NCBI GenBank assembly: GCA_947488615.1 | Contig: CANKZU010000023.1 | Span: forward strand, 1-42,863 | Length of the DNA stretch: 42,863 nucleotides | Direction: 5' to 3' | DNA from: an uncultured Aurantimonas sp. | GTDB lineage: Bacteria; Pseudomonadota; Alphaproteobacteria; Rhizobiales; Rhizobiaceae | Shown here: piece by piece, positions 7,454 through 16,669 of the stretch | Numbering within the stretch: the stretch's first letter is position 1 | How the letters are laid out: every line of letters begins with the position of its first letter | Notes under the pieces: model-generated | Database searches by the model: none | The model's input: the letters and a program-made list of their open reading frames with translations, nothing else | Told to the model about the DNA's origin: nothing | Position numbers and translations under genes: made by a program

Positions 7454-8425
7454 CTATTCCGCCGCTTGGCGTTCGTTGTCGAGCACCTGGGCAGCGAGCC
7501 ATTTCTCGGCTTCCAGCGCGGCCATGCAACCGAGGCCGGCCGCGGTCACCGCTTGGCGATAGACCTCGTCGGCGACGTCGCCCGCCGCGTAGACGCCCGG
7601 CACCGAGGTCTGTGTCGTGCCGGGTTCCACCCAGAGATAGCCGGACGGCTTCTGTTTCAATTTTCCGACGAACAACTCGACCGCCGGCGCGTGGCCGATG
7701 GCGACGAACACGCCGTCGGTCGCCCGCTCGCTGACCTCGCCGCTCACGCGGTTTTTCAGGCGAATGCCATTGACCGATTTCAGCGGCTTGACGGCCCCCA
7801 GAATCTCTTCGACCTCGGTGTCCCAGACGATGTCGATATTGTCGGCGGCAAACAGGCGGTTCTGCAGGATGCGCTCGGCCCGCAATTCGTCGCGGCGATG
7901 CACGAGCGTGACCGATTTGGCGATATGCGACAGGTAAAGCGCTTCCTCGACGGCCGTGTTGCCGCCGCCGACGACCACGACGTCCTTGCCGCGGTAAAAG
8001 AATCCGTCGCAGGTGGCGCAGGCCGAGACACCAAAGCCCTGAAAGATCGTCTCGCTTTCCAGGCCGAGCCATTTGGCCTGGGCACCGGTGGCGATGACCA
8101 GCGCGTCGCAGGTATAGACCGCGCCCGAATCGCCGGTCAGCCGAAACGGCCGCCGGTCGAGATCGGCCTTCACGATAACGTCGCTGGCGATCTCCGCTCC
8201 GACATTGAGCGCCTGGGCCTTCATCTGCTCCATCATCCACGGACCTTGGACGGCTTCGGCATAGCCCGGATAGTTCTCCACATCCGTGGTGATGGTCAGC
8301 TGGCCGCCTTCCTGGAGGCCGGCGACGAGCAGCGGCTTCATCATGGCGCGCGCCGCGTAGATCGCGGCGGTGTATCCTGCCGGACCCGATCCGACGATCA
8401 GAATGTCCACATGGCGTTCGGTCAT
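7454..8425 (-). CDS. trxB: Thioredoxin-disulfide reductase
   Basis: A 323-aa FAD/NADPH enzyme that reduces thioredoxin in the cytoplasm. It has the N-terminal FAD motif GSGPAGYTAAIYAARA, the redox-active pair C136-A-T-C139 in SACATCDGFFYRGK, the NADPH motif VVVGGGNTAVEEALYL, and the C-terminal FAD motif GVYAAGDVADEVYRQAVTAAG. The length is normal. The start at 8425 (MTERHVDILIVG) is preferred over an ATG 36 bases upstream because GCGAGG lies 8 bases before it and the shorter form matches the family. The LsrB-type regulator follows in the same direction and is probably cotranscribed. Confidence 0.96.
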   Translation of the reverse strand: MTERHVDILIVGSGPAGYTAAIYAARAMMKPLLVAGLQEGGQLTITTDVENYPGYAEAVQGPWMMEQMKAQALNVGAEIASDVIVKADLDRRPFRLTGDSGAVYTCDALVIATGAQAKWLGLESETIFQGFGVSACATCDGFFYRGKDVVVVGGGNTAVEEALYLSHIAKSVTLVHRRDELRAERILQNRLFAADNIDIVWDTEVEEILGAVKPLKSVNGIRLKNRVSGEVSERATDGVFVAIGHAPAVELFVGKLKQKPSGYLWVEPGTTQTSVPGVYAAGDVADEVYRQAVTAAGLGCMAALEAEKWLAAQVLDNERQAAE

Positions 8426-8636
8426 GGCGGCCTCGCTCGATTGGCGTCTGGCAGATGGCATCGCAAGCCGGCCCGTTCAATAGACGAGGGGGTGCGGTGC
8501 TGCAACACAAGGCACCCGAGAGCTGTTGACGGCGGCATGCAGCGTCGCACCGATTGCCGATCCGGGGCCGAGAGGATAAGAAAGCCCGCTGTTTCATGGC
8601 CCTTTAGCGCTGGCCTGCATTTCCCGGAGCCGTTCC

Positions 8637-10079
8637 ATTTTCAGGACCATCGCCCACGTTACCTCGATTTTCGGGCTCGCACTGGCGGCGGCGATGATCA
8701 TTCCAGCACTGGTGGATTTTGCCGACGAGAACGAGGAATGGCGGGTCTTCATCGGTTCCAGCCTGCTGGTCGGCATGGTCAGCGTGCTCGTCGCCGTGGC
8801 GACGCGCGGCGAACGGCCCAAATTCACCCAGCGACTCGGCTTCTTGCTCGTCACGACCGTCTGGCTGGTGGCGGTTCTCGTCGGCTCGCTGCCTATCTAT
8901 TTTTCGGAGGTCAACGTCACCTTCGCCGGTGCCTTCTTCGAGTCCATGTCGGGGCTGACGACGACCGGTTCGACGGTGATCTCCGGCCTGGACGCGCTGT
9001 CGCCGGGCATCTTGATGTGGCGGTCGCTGCTCCAGTGGCTCGGCGGTATCGGAATCGTCGGCATGGTGCTCTTGATTCTGCCCTCGCTACAGGCCGGCGG
9101 ACTGGCGCTGTTCCACATGGAAAGTTCGGACAAGTCGGATAAGGTCCTGCCCAGGGTCAACCAACTGGTCGGCGGACTGGTCACGGCTTATGTGGTTCTG
9201 ACCACCCTGTGCACAGTAGCCTACACCGCCCTCGGCATGAGCTTCTTCGATGCGGTCAATCACGCCATGACGACCGTGGCGACCGCCGGCTTTTCGACGC
9301 ATGATGGTTCGATCGGCTATTTCGAGGACAATCGCATCCTGCTTGCCGCCATGGTGTTCATGATCCTCGGGGCGTTGCCCTTCGTGATCTACATCAGGGC
9401 GTTCCTGCCGAGACGCTTCCAGCTATGGCGCGATCCGCAGATCGCCGTCTTCCTGATGATCTGCCTGGTGATGAGCCTCGCCATGGCGGTGACGCGCCGG
9501 GTCGTGAACGACACGCCCTTCGGCGAGGCGCTGCTGTCCTCGGCGTTCAATCTGGTCTCGATCATCACCACCACGGGTTATGCCTCCGAAGACTATACGC
9601 TGTGGTCGAATGCCGCGATCGGGCTGTTCTTTCTGGCCACCTTTCTCGGCGGCTGTGCGGGGTCGACGACCGGCGGCATCAAGGCCAACCGGCTGGTCAT
9701 CCTTTTTCTGCTGGTTCGCTCGAGCTTTCGCCGGCTGGTGCGGCCGCATGCGGTCATCCGGTTGAAATACGGCAATGACGACATCTCGCCGCAGACCATC
9801 CAGACGGTGACGATCTTCTTCTTCCTGTTTTTCGGCGCGCTGTTGATGGGCACGGTCTTGCTGACGATGTTCGGCCTCGACATCGTCACCGCCTTTACCG
9901 GATCGTTGACGGCGCTGGCCAATGTCGGTCCCGCCTTTGGCCAGATCATCGGACCTGCGGGCAATTTCGGCTCGCTCCCGGATCCGGTATTGTGGATTCT
10001 GTCGATCGGTATGTTGCTCGGCCGGCTGGAACTGGTGACCGTTCTCATCCTGCTGTTTCCGTCGGTCTGGCTGGATTGA
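8637..10079 (+). CDS. trkH: TrkH/KtrB-type potassium uptake channel subunit, probable ATT start
   Basis: A membrane protein of about 480 aa that forms the K+ pathway of a Trk/Ktr system in the inner membrane. Four pore-loop selectivity motifs are visible: TTTGST, TVATAGFST, TTTGYAS and ANVGPAFG. The first ATG in frame (8694) would cut the first transmembrane helix in half. Reading upstream, FRTIAHVTSIFGLALAAAM restores a normal N-terminus. The best start is an ATT at 8637 with GGAG seven bases before it (8626-8629); no ATG, GTG or TTG is available in that stretch. With the ATG start the protein is 461 aa. No trkA-like regulatory subunit lies in this window. Divergent from trxB. Confidence 0.85.
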   Translation: MFRTIAHVTSIFGLALAAAMIIPALVDFADENEEWRVFIGSSLLVGMVSVLVAVATRGERPKFTQRLGFLLVTTVWLVAVLVGSLPIYFSEVNVTFAGAFFESMSGLTTTGSTVISGLDALSPGILMWRSLLQWLGGIGIVGMVLLILPSLQAGGLALFHMESSDKSDKVLPRVNQLVGGLVTAYVVLTTLCTVAYTALGMSFFDAVNHAMTTVATAGFSTHDGSIGYFEDNRILLAAMVFMILGALPFVIYIRAFLPRRFQLWRDPQIAVFLMICLVMSLAMAVTRRVVNDTPFGEALLSSAFNLVSIITTTGYASEDYTLWSNAAIGLFFLATFLGGCAGSTTGGIKANRLVILFLLVRSSFRRLVRPHAVIRLKYGNDDISPQTIQTVTIFFFLFFGALLMGTVLLTMFGLDIVTAFTGSLTALANVGPAFGQIIGPAGNFGSLPDPVLWILSIGMLLGRLELVTVLILLFPSVWLD

Positions 10080-10142
10080 TGGTCCTGTGCCCCGCCCCGG
10101 CTGCCGGGCCGTCCCTCGATCGGAGCTGACCGCGAGCCCCGC

Positions 10143-10952
10143 ATGCGCATCGTCTATATCAATCTCGACAGGGCCACCGAACGGCGCGCCTTCATGGAAG
10201 AGCAGAGCGCGGCGCTCGGGCTGCGCTTCGAGCGTTTTCCGGCCGTCCGGGCCGACGCTATCTCGGACGAGACCGCACGGACCCTCGGGCAGGGCTGGGA
10301 GCGGCCGCTGACCAGGCCGGAGCTGGCCTGCTTCCTGTCCCATCAGGCGCTGTGGTCCGAGTTGGCGCGCGCCGAGGAGCCCATGCTGGTGCTGGAGGAC
10401 GACGTGGCGCTCGCCGGCCGACTTGCCGCGGCGTTGCCGCGATTGGCCGGATTGACCGATGTCGATCTTCTCAACCTGGAGAGTTTCGACCGCAAGCGCT
10501 TCGTCGCGCGCAACGGGCGTGCGCTCGGCGCGGTCTCCATCGTCCGGGTTCATCGCGACAAGTCAGGATCGGCCGCCTATCTTCTGTGGCCGAGCGGCGC
10601 GCGGAAGCTGCTGGCGCGAGCCCGGCGGGGGGCCGCGCCGGTGGACGCCTTCATCCATTCGCTGAAGCGCCTCCTCTCCTATCAGGTGGAGCCGGCGCTC
10701 GCCATGCAGCTGCACGTCCTGAAGGCGAGGGGCATCGAACCGCCGATCCCGATCGGTTCGACCATTCAGGCCTCCCGGCAACGGCTTGCGGCCACGCCCG
10801 AAAATCTGCCCTTCCACATCCGACGTCTGACGACGCAAGTGAAGCTGGCGGGAGAGCATGTCATGCGCCTGTTCGGCCGGCGGTATCGGCGAACCCGGGT
10901 CGACGATGGCGATTTTCAGCCACGCTCCGCAGCGGACCAGAGCCGTTCATAG
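10143..10952 (+). CDS. Glycosyltransferase family 25 protein (LPS-type)
   Basis: A 269-aa protein of the LPS glycosyltransferase family 25. It starts with MRIVYINLDRATERR, carries LACFLSHQALWSELARAEEP and the acidic motif MLVLEDDVAL around residue 85, and has SAAYLLWPSGARKLL further on. Family members transfer sugars, often galactose, onto the lipopolysaccharide core or onto proteins. The sugar and acceptor cannot be read from sequence. Its last 37 bases overlap the 3' end of the glycosyltransferase gene on the other strand. The spacing to trkH is 63 bases. Confidence 0.87.
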   Translation: MRIVYINLDRATERRAFMEEQSAALGLRFERFPAVRADAISDETARTLGQGWERPLTRPELACFLSHQALWSELARAEEPMLVLEDDVALAGRLAAALPRLAGLTDVDLLNLESFDRKRFVARNGRALGAVSIVRVHRDKSGSAAYLLWPSGARKLLARARRGAAPVDAFIHSLKRLLSYQVEPALAMQLHVLKARGIEPPIPIGSTIQASRQRLAATPENLPFHIRRLTTQVKLAGEHVMRLFGRRYRRTRVDDGDFQPRSAADQSRS

Positions 10953-11971
10953 ACATGCTGGATTTCCGCGGCCTCGCGCGCCAGCGGGAATTTCGCCCTG
11001 ACATGGGCCAGCGCCGAAGCGCCGGCGCGGGCCGCAGCCTCGGGGTCCGATAGATAAGCCTCGACGGCCGCCGCGAGCGCTCTTTCGTCGCCGACCGGTA
11101 CGATGTGTCCGGTCTCGCCCTCGATGATCATGTCCCGAAAGGCGCCGGCGTCGCTGGCGACGACCGCGGCGCCGGACGCCATGGCCTCCAGCGGGGTCAG
11201 GCCGAAGCCTTCGTTGCGTGGCGGCGCGACGTAAAGATCGAAGGCCCGGAACCACGCCGTCACGTCCTCGACCTCGCCGAGGAAGCGGATGCGTTCGTGG
11301 AGCCCGGCGGCTTGGACACGGCGCCGCAGATCGGCATCGAACGCTGCGTGCTCCGCCGTGGCGCGCCCGGTGACGATGGCCGTCCATTCAGGATAGCGCG
11401 GCAAGAGGGCGATCATCGCGTCAATGAAGAGGTCGGTGCCCTTCTGGTGGCGGATGCGCCCCGAGCAACCGATCAGCCTCTGCCCGGCGAGACCGAGCGC
11501 GGCCTTCTGCGCCTCGCGCGACGGCGTCGGATGAAAGCGGTCGAGGTCGATGCCGTGCAGGACGATCTCGGCCGGGACGGTGAGATAGCCGGCGCTCCTG
11601 CCGCTCGTCGCGATGACCGCGTCCATGCGCCGGATGAGCGCGCGCGTCCAGCCGGTGTGCTGGCGTTGCGCGGCGGAGGTGAAGACGAGACGCATCGGCA
11701 TCCGCAGGATGTCGCGCAGCACGATGCCGGCCAGCATCTCGACGTTGCGGCGCGCATGCCAGATGCGAAACGGCCGGCCCGTCGGAGGCGACCAGAGCCC
11801 GGGCATATCGCGAAGACGCAGCTTCGGCAGATGGTTCGGCAAACCCGGTCCGAGCGCCGCGATGCCGAGCGAGCGTGCCTGGAGGGGGACGAGCTGGACG
11901 ATCGTCGAGGTCACGCCGGACAGCCGGCGTTTGAAGTTCGGCGCGATGACCGCGATATCTCGAACGTTCAT
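10916..11971 (-). CDS. Glycosyltransferase family 4 protein
   Basis: A 351-aa GT-B fold glycosyltransferase (GT4). The C-terminal nucleotide-sugar site is clear: GRIRHQKGTDLFIDAM, then RIRFLGEVEDVTAWFRAFDL, and the E-x7-E motif in RNEGFGLTPLEAMASGAAVV. The N-terminal domain starts IAVIAPNFKRRLSGVTSTI, like rhizobial mannosyl/glucosyltransferases of the core-LPS LpcC group. It probably adds a sugar to lipopolysaccharide or exopolysaccharide; the exact sugar is inference. CGGAG nine bases before the ATG supports the start. Its tail overlaps the tail of the convergent GT25 gene by 37 bases. Confidence 0.87.
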   Translation of the reverse strand: MNVRDIAVIAPNFKRRLSGVTSTIVQLVPLQARSLGIAALGPGLPNHLPKLRLRDMPGLWSPPTGRPFRIWHARRNVEMLAGIVLRDILRMPMRLVFTSAAQRQHTGWTRALIRRMDAVIATSGRSAGYLTVPAEIVLHGIDLDRFHPTPSREAQKAALGLAGQRLIGCSGRIRHQKGTDLFIDAMIALLPRYPEWTAIVTGRATAEHAAFDADLRRRVQAAGLHERIRFLGEVEDVTAWFRAFDLYVAPPRNEGFGLTPLEAMASGAAVVASDAGAFRDMIIEGETGHIVPVGDERALAAAVEAYLSDPEAAARAGASALAHVRAKFPLAREAAEIQHVYERLWSAAERG

Positions 11972-12073
11972 CTGGGCAACTCCGTCGCGGCGGGTTTAGC
12001 CACTGCGGCCAGCTCAGGCGACGGCGAAGGGCAGGGGGACCGTTTCAATGCCGCCAACCTCGCCCATGTGCTT

Positions 12074-12114
12074 GCACACACCCCATCCTCGGTCTCTCTG
12101 AGGACAGGGTGTGC
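12074..12114. terminator. Hairpin downstream of greA
   Basis: GCACACACCCCATCCTC and GAGGACAGGGTGTGC form an imperfect stem: CCTC pairs with GAGG, and CACACCC with GGGTGTG, around a small internal loop. It lies about 25 bases past the greA stop on the reverse strand and has no T-run there. It is probably the 3' end of the greA transcript. Confidence 0.45.
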
Positions 12115-12135
12115 CGTCTCGATGGTCCTTTGCGC

Positions 12136-12609
12136 CTACGCCCAGCTGACCTGAAGGATCTCGTAGGACCTCGCGCCGCCGGGCGCCGCGACCTCGACGG
12201 TGTCGCCTTCGCCCTTGCCGATCAGGGCGCGGGCGATCGGCGAGGAGATCGAGATGCGTCCCATCTTCACGTCGGCTTCCTGGTCGCCGACGATCTGATA
12301 GACCTTCTCCTCCTCGGTATCCTCGTCGACGAGCTTGACCGTCGCGCCGAACTTCACCTTGTCGCCGGACAGCTTCTTGACGTCGATGACCTCGGCGCGG
12401 GCGGTCAGGTCCTCCAACTCGAAGATGCGCCCTTCGTTCAGGCTCTGGGACTCCTTGGCCGCATGGTACTCGGCGTTTTCCGACAGGTCGCCGTGCGCGC
12501 GCGCCTCGGAGATCGCCTGGATGATCCGCGGCCGCTCTTCCTGTTGGCGACGGCGAAGCTCCTCCCGCAGCGCATCAAATCCGTGGGTCGTCATCGGGAC
12601 CTTATCCAT
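12136..12609 (-). CDS. greA: Transcription elongation factor GreA
   Basis: A 157-aa protein with the two GreA parts in order: an N-terminal antiparallel coiled coil (about 1-75, with ARAHGDLSENAEYHAAKESQ carrying the tip acidic residues) and a C-terminal FKBP-like domain (about 80-157, ending GGARSYEILQVSWA). GreA enters the secondary channel of RNA polymerase and stimulates cleavage of backtracked RNA. The length is normal. The start at 12609 (MDKVPMTTHGFDAL) is fixed by GGTGGAGG just before it; the frame is open further upstream but those residues do not look like GreA. It stands downstream of carB in the same direction, with about 180 bases between. Confidence 0.96.
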   Translation of the reverse strand: MDKVPMTTHGFDALREELRRRQQEERPRIIQAISEARAHGDLSENAEYHAAKESQSLNEGRIFELEDLTARAEVIDVKKLSGDKVKFGATVKLVDEDTEEEKVYQIVGDQEADVKMGRISISSPIARALIGKGEGDTVEVAAPGGARSYEILQVSWA

Positions 12610-12760
12610 GGCCTCCACCTTTCCCATGCGCGGCTGTGCCGCGACATCGTCTTTTCGTTGGTTGCCGGCAGGCCGAGGCCCGACGCCGGAGCACAATAAT
12701 AAACCGGCCCCAAACGGCAGCGGCCGTTCGGAACCAGCGAGACAATCCGGACTGTAACGG

Positions 12761-12800
12761 TGCCTGACGCCCCGTCCGAAGGGCGTGTTTTAGTCAGGCA
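12761..12800. terminator. Nested hairpin at the carB stop codon
   Basis: TGCCTGAC (12761-12768) pairs with GTCAGGCA (12793-12800), and within it ACGCCC (12767-12772) can pair with GGGCGT (12781-12786). The outer arm includes the carB stop codon (reverse strand). On the + strand the inner hairpin is followed by GTTTTA. It is likely a transcription end or mRNA-stability structure for carB. Confidence 0.55.
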
Positions 12801-15800
12801 GCCGTAAAGTACGATTGCAACGGCCGAACTTCAAGATTGCCGGTTCTGAGCGCGGCGATCGCCTCGGCGGCCGCACTCATCCCGGCCAAGGTTGTGTAGT
12901 ACGGCACCTTGTGGATCAAGGCCGCGCGGCGCAGCGAGCGCGAATCGGACAGCGCCTTGGCGCCCTCCGTGGTGTTGAGGACGAGCTGCACCTGACGGTT
13001 GCGAATCGCGTCCTCGATATGCGGGCGACCCTCCAGGACCTTGTTGATCTTCTCGGCGGCGATCCCGTTGTCGATGAGGAAGCGCTGGGTGCCGCCCGTC
13101 GCGATCACCCTGAAGCCGAGTTCGTAGAGTCGGAGGATGGGAGCGAGGGCTCGCTGCTTGTCCCCGTCACGAACCGAGACGAACACCGTGCCGTCGCGCG
13201 GCAGGTCGACGCCGGCGCCGAGCTGCGACTTGGCGAAGGCGACGGCGAAGTCGTAATCGAGACCCATGACCTCGCCGGTCGAACGCATCTCGGGGCCGAG
13301 CAGGGTGTCGACGCCGGGGAAGCGGGCGAACGGGAACACCGCCTCCTTGACCGCGATGTGCTTCAGGCCGCGCGGGTCGGGCGCGCCGCCATAGGCCGCG
13401 AAGGCCGCGTCGAGGGTTTCGCCGGCCATGATCCGCGCCGCCACCTTGGCGATCGGCGAGCCGATGGTCTTGGCGACGAAGGGCACCGTGCGCGAGGCGC
13501 GGGGATTGACCTCCAGGACATAGATGTCGTCGCCCTTGATGGCGAACTGTACGTTCATCAGGCCGCCGACCTTGAGCGCCAGCGCCATGTCGCGGGTCTG
13601 GCGGGCCAATTCGTCGGTGATCGCCGTCGACAGCGAGCGCACCGGCAGCGAACAGGCCGAGTCGCCGGAATGGATGCCGGCTTCCTCGATATGCTCCATG
13701 ATCCCGGCGACATAGGTGGAGGTGCCGTCCGACAGGCAATCGACATCCACCTCGATCGCGTCCTTGAGATAGGAGTCGATCAGCACCGGCGATTTGCCCG
13801 ACACGACGACGGCCTGGGTGATGTAGCGTTCGAACTGCGGCTCGTTGCGGACGATCTCCATCGCTCGGCCGCCGAGCACGTAGGACGGGCGGATGACCAC
13901 CGGATAGCCGATTTCGGCGACGATCCGCCTTGCTTCCTCGACCGAGCGCGCAATGCCGTTGCGCGGCTGGCGCAGACCCAGATCGGTGAGCAGCTTTTGA
14001 AAGCGGTCGCGATCCTCGGCGAGGTCGATCGCGTCAGGCGAGGTCCCGAGGATGGGAATGCCGGCCTTTTCGAGGGCGTCGGCGAGCTTCAATGGCGTCT
14101 GGCCGCCGAACTGCACGATGACCCCGTGCAGCGTCCCCCTGGCCTGTTCGATCTTCAGGATCTCCAGCACGTCCTCGGCCGTCAGCGGCTCGAAATACAG
14201 CCGGTCCGAGGTGTCGTAGTCGGTCGAGACGGTCTCGGGATTGCAGTTGATCATGATCGCCTCGAAGCCCGCGTCCTTGAGGGCGAAGGCGGCGTGGCAG
14301 CAGCAATAATCGAACTCGATGCCCTGGCCGATCCGGTTCGGGCCGCCGCCGAGGATGACCACCTTCTTCGCGTTGCTGACCTCGGCCTCGGACCGCGGCG
14401 CGCCGGCGAAGGGCCGCTCATAGGTCGAGTACATGTAAGGGGTGGGCGAGGCGAACTCGGCCGCGCAGGTGTCGATCCGCTTGTAGACCGGATGAATGTC
14501 GAGCCGGTTCCGCAAGGCGGCGACATCGGCCTCATCCTGACCGACGAGCTTCGCCAGCCGGCCGTCGGAAAAGCCGACCGACTTCAAAAAACGCAGATTG
14601 TCCGCGTCCTTGGGCAGCCCATGCTCGCGAACCCGCGCCTCGAGATCGATGATCGACTTGATGCGGGCGATGAACCACGGGTCGATCTTGCAGGATTGGT
14701 GAACCTGTTCCGGACTGGTGCCCATGCGCAGTGCCTGGGCGACCATCAGCAGGCGGTCGGGCGTCGGCGTGCCGAGCGCGGCGCGGATCGCGTTCTTGTC
14801 GTCGCCTTCGCCGATGCCGGGAATCTCGATCTCGTCGAGCCCGTCGAGACCGGTTTCCAGGCCTCTCAGCGCCTTTTGCAGCGATTCCTCGAAGGTCCGG
14901 CCGATCGCCATGACCTCGCCGACCGACTTCATCGCCGTGGTCAGATAGGGTTCGGCGCCGGGGAATTTCTCGAAGGCGAAACGCGGGATCTTGGTCACGA
15001 CATAGTCGATCGAGGGCTCGAACGAGGCCGGCGTCGCGCCGCCGGTGATGTCGTTGTCGAGTTCGTCGAGCGTGTAGCCGACGGCAAGCTTGGCGGCGAC
15101 CCTGGCGATCGGAAAGCCCGTCGCCTTGGACGCCAGCGCCGAGGAGCGGGAGACGCGCGGGTTCATCTCGATGACGACGAGGCGGCCGTTCTCCGGGTTT
15201 ACCGCGAACTGCACGTTCGAGCCGCCGGTCTCCACCCCGATCTCGCGCAACACCGCGATCGAGGCATTGCGCATGATCTGGTATTCCTTGTCGGTCAGCG
15301 TCAGCGCCGGCGCGACGGTGATCGAATCCCCGGTGTGGACGCCCATCGGGTCGATGTTCTCGATCGAGCAGATGATGATGCAGTTGTCCGCCTTGTCGCG
15401 AACGACCTCCATCTCGTACTCTTTCCAGCCGAGCACGCTCTCCTCGACCAGCACTTCGGTGGTCGGGGAGGCATCGAGCCCGCCCTCGACGATCTCGAAG
15501 AATTCCGAGCGGTTGTAGGCGATGCCGCCGCCGGTCCCGCCGAGAGTGAAGGACGGGCGGATGATGGCCGGCAGGCCGACCGCGTCGAGCGCCTCGGCGG
15601 CGGCGGCCAGCGCCCGTGTCATGTAGCGCTGCTTGCGGTCGGCTTCGCCAAGCTGCCACGCGTCCTCGAGCGCGGTCAGCGCCGCGTCCCGATCGGCCGG
15701 ATCGGATATCGCGTGGACGATCTCGGCTTTCTTGTCGTCATGGACGCGGCGATCGGCGGCCTTGGCTTCGGTCGCGTTGGCCAGAACCGAGCGCGGCGTC

Positions 15801-16225
15801 TCCAGGCCGATTTTCGCCATCGCCTGGCGGAACAGGGCGCGATCCTCCGCCTTGTCGATGGCGTTCGCGTCGGCGCCGATCATCTCGACACCGTATTTCT
15901 CCAGGACGCCCATGCGCCGCAGCGACAGCGTCGTGTTCAGCGCCGTCTGTCCGCCCATCGTCGGCAGGATTGCGTCCGGCCGCTCCTTGGCGATGATCTT
16001 GGCGACCACCTCCGGCGTGATCGGCTCGATGTAGGTGGCATCGGCGAGATCGGGGTCGGTCATGATCGTCGCGGGGTTCGAATTGACCAGGACGATCCGG
16101 TAGCCTTCCTCCTTCAGCGCCTTGCAGGCCTGGGTGCCGGAATAGTCGAATTCGCAGGCCTGGCCGATGATGATCGGGCCCGCACCGATGATGAGGATGG
16201 TGTGGATGTCGGTGCGTTTCGGCAT
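12794..16225 (-). CDS. carB: Carbamoyl-phosphate synthase large subunit
   Basis: A 1143-aa enzyme that makes carbamoyl phosphate from bicarbonate, ATP and ammonia delivered by CarA, feeding arginine and pyrimidine synthesis. It has two homologous ATP-grasp halves: the first begins ILIIGAGPIIIGQACEFDYS with ATP-site IIRPSFTLGGTGGGIAYN, the second begins VVILGGGPNRIGQGIEFDYC with VVIRPSYVLGGRAMEIV. The C-terminal MGS-like allosteric domain (about 1010-1143) contains FRVIATGGTQRFL. The start at 16225 (MPKRTDIHTILIIG) matches the family; an in-frame ATG 33 bases upstream would add an unusual extension. Unlike in many bacteria carA and carB are not adjacent: an XRE gene and a small ORF lie between them. 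Confidence 0.97.
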   Translation of the reverse strand: MPKRTDIHTILIIGAGPIIIGQACEFDYSGTQACKALKEEGYRIVLVNSNPATIMTDPDLADATYIEPITPEVVAKIIAKERPDAILPTMGGQTALNTTLSLRRMGVLEKYGVEMIGADANAIDKAEDRALFRQAMAKIGLETPRSVLANATEAKAADRRVHDDKKAEIVHAISDPADRDAALTALEDAWQLGEADRKQRYMTRALAAAAEALDAVGLPAIIRPSFTLGGTGGGIAYNRSEFFEIVEGGLDASPTTEVLVEESVLGWKEYEMEVVRDKADNCIIICSIENIDPMGVHTGDSITVAPALTLTDKEYQIMRNASIAVLREIGVETGGSNVQFAVNPENGRLVVIEMNPRVSRSSALASKATGFPIARVAAKLAVGYTLDELDNDITGGATPASFEPSIDYVVTKIPRFAFEKFPGAEPYLTTAMKSVGEVMAIGRTFEESLQKALRGLETGLDGLDEIEIPGIGEGDDKNAIRAALGTPTPDRLLMVAQALRMGTSPEQVHQSCKIDPWFIARIKSIIDLEARVREHGLPKDADNLRFLKSVGFSDGRLAKLVGQDEADVAALRNRLDIHPVYKRIDTCAAEFASPTPYMYSTYERPFAGAPRSEAEVSNAKKVVILGGGPNRIGQGIEFDYCCCHAAFALKDAGFEAIMINCNPETVSTDYDTSDRLYFEPLTAEDVLEILKIEQARGTLHGVIVQFGGQTPLKLADALEKAGIPILGTSPDAIDLAEDRDRFQKLLTDLGLRQPRNGIARSVEEARRIVAEIGYPVVIRPSYVLGGRAMEIVRNEPQFERYITQAVVVSGKSPVLIDSYLKDAIEVDVDCLSDGTSTYVAGIMEHIEEAGIHSGDSACSLPVRSLSTAITDELARQTRDMALALKVGGLMNVQFAIKGDDIYVLEVNPRASRTVPFVAKTIGSPIAKVAARIMAGETLDAAFAAYGGAPDPRGLKHIAVKEAVFPFARFPGVDTLLGPEMRSTGEVMGLDYDFAVAFAKSQLGAGVDLPRDGTVFVSVRDGDKQRALAPILRLYELGFRVIATGGTQRFLIDNGIAAEKINKVLEGRPHIEDAIRNRQVQLVLNTTEGAKALSDSRSLRRAALIHKVPYYTTLAGMSAAAEAIAALRTGNLEVRPLQSYFTAA

Positions 16226-16408
16226 GGGAAGCTGTCGTCCGGTTTGGTTGCGCGCCAAGATTCCGCCCGCATCAGGGATGCGGCCGGTTGCGGCGGGTTC
16301 TGTCGAGGCTGAGGCCGGCTTATAGGCAAGCGGATCGCAATCCGAAAGAGCCGCCGGCGCGGAATCTGGTCACCTGCTCGAAACTTTCCGGACCTGTACT
16401 GTCGTTTC

Positions 16409-16669
16409 TCACGTTTCGGCGTGGTCGCCTTTGCCAGCGCGCCGGCCGGGTGCCGCGTGCGACAGGACATCGTCGCGATAGGCGTCATATCCCAGAGCAA
16501 GGGCGAGGCAGGCGAGTTCGACGGTCTTCGGAATCTCGACCGCCTTGCCGTCGCGGTGGCCCTTTTCGTAATACTGAATGACCCGCTTTTTCAGGCCGAG
16601 CCGCTCGGCGGCGTCCTTCTGCTTCAGCCCGAGCGATTTCCGCCAGGTTCGAAAAGCTTCCGGGTCCAT
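16409..16669 (-). CDS. XRE-family HTH DNA-binding protein
   Basis: An 86-aa protein whose first 60 residues are a Cro/CI helix-turn-helix: MDPEAFRTWRKSLGLKQKDA, AERLGLKKRVIQYYEKGHRD. The tail contains VELACLALALGYDAY, a helix often seen in phage- or plasmid-type regulators with the VELACLAL pattern. It probably binds DNA as a dimer and represses nearby genes. The start at 16669 is chosen because GGGGAG lies six bases before it; a longer frame exists upstream but without family resemblance. It is divergent from a 45-aa ORF, and repeated GTGCGCA half-sites lie between them. It is transcribed toward carB (184 bases from the carB start). Confidence 0.85.
   Translation of the reverse strand: MDPEAFRTWRKSLGLKQKDAAERLGLKKRVIQYYEKGHRDGKAVEIPKTVELACLALALGYDAYRDDVLSHAAPGRRAGKGDHAET

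Noticed and set aside
7448..9142. Open frame of 564 codons over trxB and the start of trkH
   Set aside because: Crosses two real genes on different strands and frames and shows no domain.
12815..16312. Very long open frame (1165 codons) on the + strand over carB
   Set aside because: It is the mirror of carB codon use in high-GC DNA; the reading is Arg/Gly/Asp-rich without any domain, while the reverse strand encodes complete CarB.
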